Source: an uncultured Porphyromonadaceae bacterium
Lineage (GTDB): Bacteria > Bacteroidota > Bacteroidia > Bacteroidales > Muribaculaceae
Reading direction: 5' to 3'
Assembly: GCA_947175545.1 (NCBI GenBank)
Contig: CAMWNI010000001.1
Span: 1-64,000 of the forward strand
DNA: 64,000 nt
Part shown: piece by piece, positions 62,639 through 64,000 of the stretch
Layout of the letters: each line of letters starts with the position of its first letter
Numbering within the stretch: the first letter of the stretch is position 1
The notes under the pieces: generated by a model
What the model was told of the DNA's origin: nothing
Seen by the model: the letters and a program-made list of their open reading frames with translations, nothing else
The model's database searches: none
Made by a program: the position numbers and the translations under genes

Positions 62639-64000
62639 AACCAGCAGCTATCATCGCAGCAATGCTTAAACGCTCAGTCCTGATAATGACCCTCGCGCTC
62701 GGCGGCGCCATCTCCGCGGTCGCCCAGTCCGACACGGTCATGGCCCCACAGGTAATCTATACCGCCATGCCGAAAACATACACTATCGGAGGCATCGAAG
62801 TGACCGGCGCGCCGAACTACATGCCGGAAATCGTCAAGAATTACGCCGGCCTGAAGGTTGGCGACCGAATCGAAGTGCCGGGCGTTGAACTAACCAACGC
62901 CGCCAAGCGCCTGATGAACCAGAAACTCTTCTCGACTGTTAAAATCAACGTCGTCAAGACCGTCGGCAACCAGGTTTGGCTCGAATATGCCCTGCGACAG
63001 CAACCCCGAATCCACGAGGTTAACTATATTGGCATGAAGAAGAACGAGAAAGACGATATCATTGAGAAGCTCCACCTGTCCCGTGGCTATCAGATCTCGC
63101 CTGACCTCGTCAACAAAATCAAGACGAAAATCAGCGAATACTACGACGGAAAAGGCTACAAGAACGCCAAGATTGACATCCAGCTCGTCGACGCCCTCGG
63201 CGAACCCAACGAGCAGATTGTCAACATAATCGTCGACAAGCAGAACAAGGTGAAAGTCAACTCCATAACCTTCACCGGCAACGAAGTCTTCAGTGACCGC
63301 ACCCTGCGCAACACAATGAAGAAAACAAACCTGAAGTCCGACCTCATCAAACTCTTCAGCCAGAAAAAGTTTACCGACACGGACTATGAAGCCGACCTCA
63401 ACCGAATCCTTGACAAATACAACGAATACGGCTACCGCGACGCAACAATCATCTCTGACTCCGTCGTGCCTAATGAGAAAGGGTCAGTCGACATTTACAT
63501 CAACCTTGACGAAGGCAAAAAATACTATATCCGTGACATTAACTGGGTTGGCAACACTGTCTATCCAAGCGACCGCCTCCAGCAGGCTCTCGACATGAAG
63601 CGAGGCGACGTCTACAACCAGAAACTCCTCAACAAGCGCCTGCGCGAGGACGAAGACGCCGTTGCAAACGCCTACTATAACAACGGATACATCTTCTCGC
63701 ATATTGACGAAGTCGAACGCACAATCGACGGCGACTCCATTGACCTCGAAATGCGAGTTGTCGAAGGTCCGCAGGCCCGAATCAACGCCGTCAACATCAA
63801 CGGCAACGACCGTCTGTACGAAAAAGTTGTCCGCCGCGAACTCCGTACCAAGCCCGGACAACTCTTCAGCCGCGACGACCTGATGCGCTCCGCTCGCGAA
63901 ATCATGCAGATGGGCCATTTCGACCCGGAAAGCGTCAACCCGGATGTCCAGCCGAACACTGATGACGGCACCGTCGACATCAACTGGAACCTCGTCTCCA
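62635..64000 (+). CDS. bamA: Outer membrane protein assembly factor BamA (3' end beyond window)
   Basis: At least 455 codons remain open at the window edge. A signal peptide (cleavage near AVAQ, about residue 32) precedes successive POTRA domains: TYTIGGIEVTGAPNYMPEIV, then INYIGMKKNEKDDIIEKLHL-like segments, VNSITFTGNEVFSDRTLRNTMK and INWVGNTVYPSDRLQQAL. The barrel lies outside. It inserts beta-barrel proteins such as the TonB receptor and OmpA found here. It overlaps uppS by 4 bases (ATGA). Confidence 0.93.
   Translation, partial: MKPAAIIAAMLKRSVLIMTLALGGAISAVAQSDTVMAPQVIYTAMPKTYTIGGIEVTGAPNYMPEIVKNYAGLKVGDRIEVPGVELTNAAKRLMNQKLFSTVKINVVKTVGNQVWLEYALRQQPRIHEVNYIGMKKNEKDDIIEKLHLSRGYQISPDLVNKIKTKISEYYDGKGYKNAKIDIQLVDALGEPNEQIVNIIVDKQNKVKVNSITFTGNEVFSDRTLRNTMKKTNLKSDLIKLFSQKKFTDTDYEADLNRILDKYNEYGYRDATIISDSVVPNEKGSVDIYINLDEGKKYYIRDINWVGNTVYPSDRLQQALDMKRGDVYNQKLLNKRLREDEDAVANAYYNNGYIFSHIDEVERTIDGDSIDLEMRVVEGPQARINAVNINGNDRLYEKVVRRELRTKPGQLFSRDDLMRSAREIMQMGHFDPESVNPDVQPNTDDGTVDINWNLVS

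Overview
The window reads as a chromosomal core segment of a Bacteroidales bacterium. I would guess a Muribaculaceae-like gut commensal with moderately high GC, but the family is inference. The evidence is Bacteroidetes-type promoters (a -7 box TAnnTTTG, often with TTTG about 20 bp upstream), a TonB receptor with a carboxypeptidase-regulatory N-terminal domain, many Bacteroidetes-restricted families (DUF4292, DUF4494, DUF5689/DUF6359, DUF6242, DUF6089/PorG, OstA-like), a long-type PurC and a long-type urocanate hydratase. I saw no IS element, prophage, CRISPR array or integrase. No gene-free gap exceeds about 300 bases; the largest (24383-24675, 31252-31486, 56879-57093) hold divergent promoters, a terminator and a structured leader.

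Layout. 1-160: two tandem tRNA-Asn genes on the minus strand. 345-6745: a complete histidine-degradation operon (ftcD fusion, hutU, hutH, hutI) ending in a strong terminator. 6808-10110: a secreted M48 protease, a secreted Ig-like protein with a C-terminal sorting-like tail, and a Kelch/NanM-like protein coupled to trxB. 10107-15359 (minus): trxB, a LolA-like carrier, ftsK, smpB and a small membrane protein. 15554-18845 (plus): a sensor kinase lacking its phospho-acceptor histidine, then mtnN-luxS for SAH recycling. 18848-24382: a degenerate LytM protein, ilvE, an HD hydrolase, and an OstA-SurA pair for outer-membrane biogenesis. 24676-31251 (plus): one tightly coupled run of secreted nuclease-phosphatase, dut, TPR protein, DUF4292 lipoprotein, EnvC-like activator and a flippase.

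31487-38922: OmpA, yggS with DUF4494, an MFS transporter, a TlpA-like lipoprotein, and an exported dipeptide epimerase coupled to an exported metallophosphatase. 38975-53101 is a long minus-strand run. It starts with a TonB receptor and two large OB-fold-like lipoproteins in the place normally held by SusD, and continues with a sugar-kinase-like ATPase, serB, mscL, murI, dusB, two DUF2807 proteins (one a 20-residue repeat solenoid) and a second flippase. 53286-64000: manA, ubiE/menG-purC, phoH, a MATE transporter behind a folded 5' leader, prfA, and a DUF6242 / PorG-like / uppS / bamA envelope operon that runs off the window.

Cell-envelope functions dominate: LPS transport, BAM, murein recycling and hydrolase control, flippases, lipid carrier, OmpA and MscL. 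The most novel-looking items are the TonB/OB-fold lipoprotein system (45981-53101), the structured leader of the MATE gene (56979-57069), the histidine kinase with Asn in place of His, and several genes whose promoter leaves almost no 5' leader. Coordinates are read directly; functions come from family recognition by eye, without database searches.
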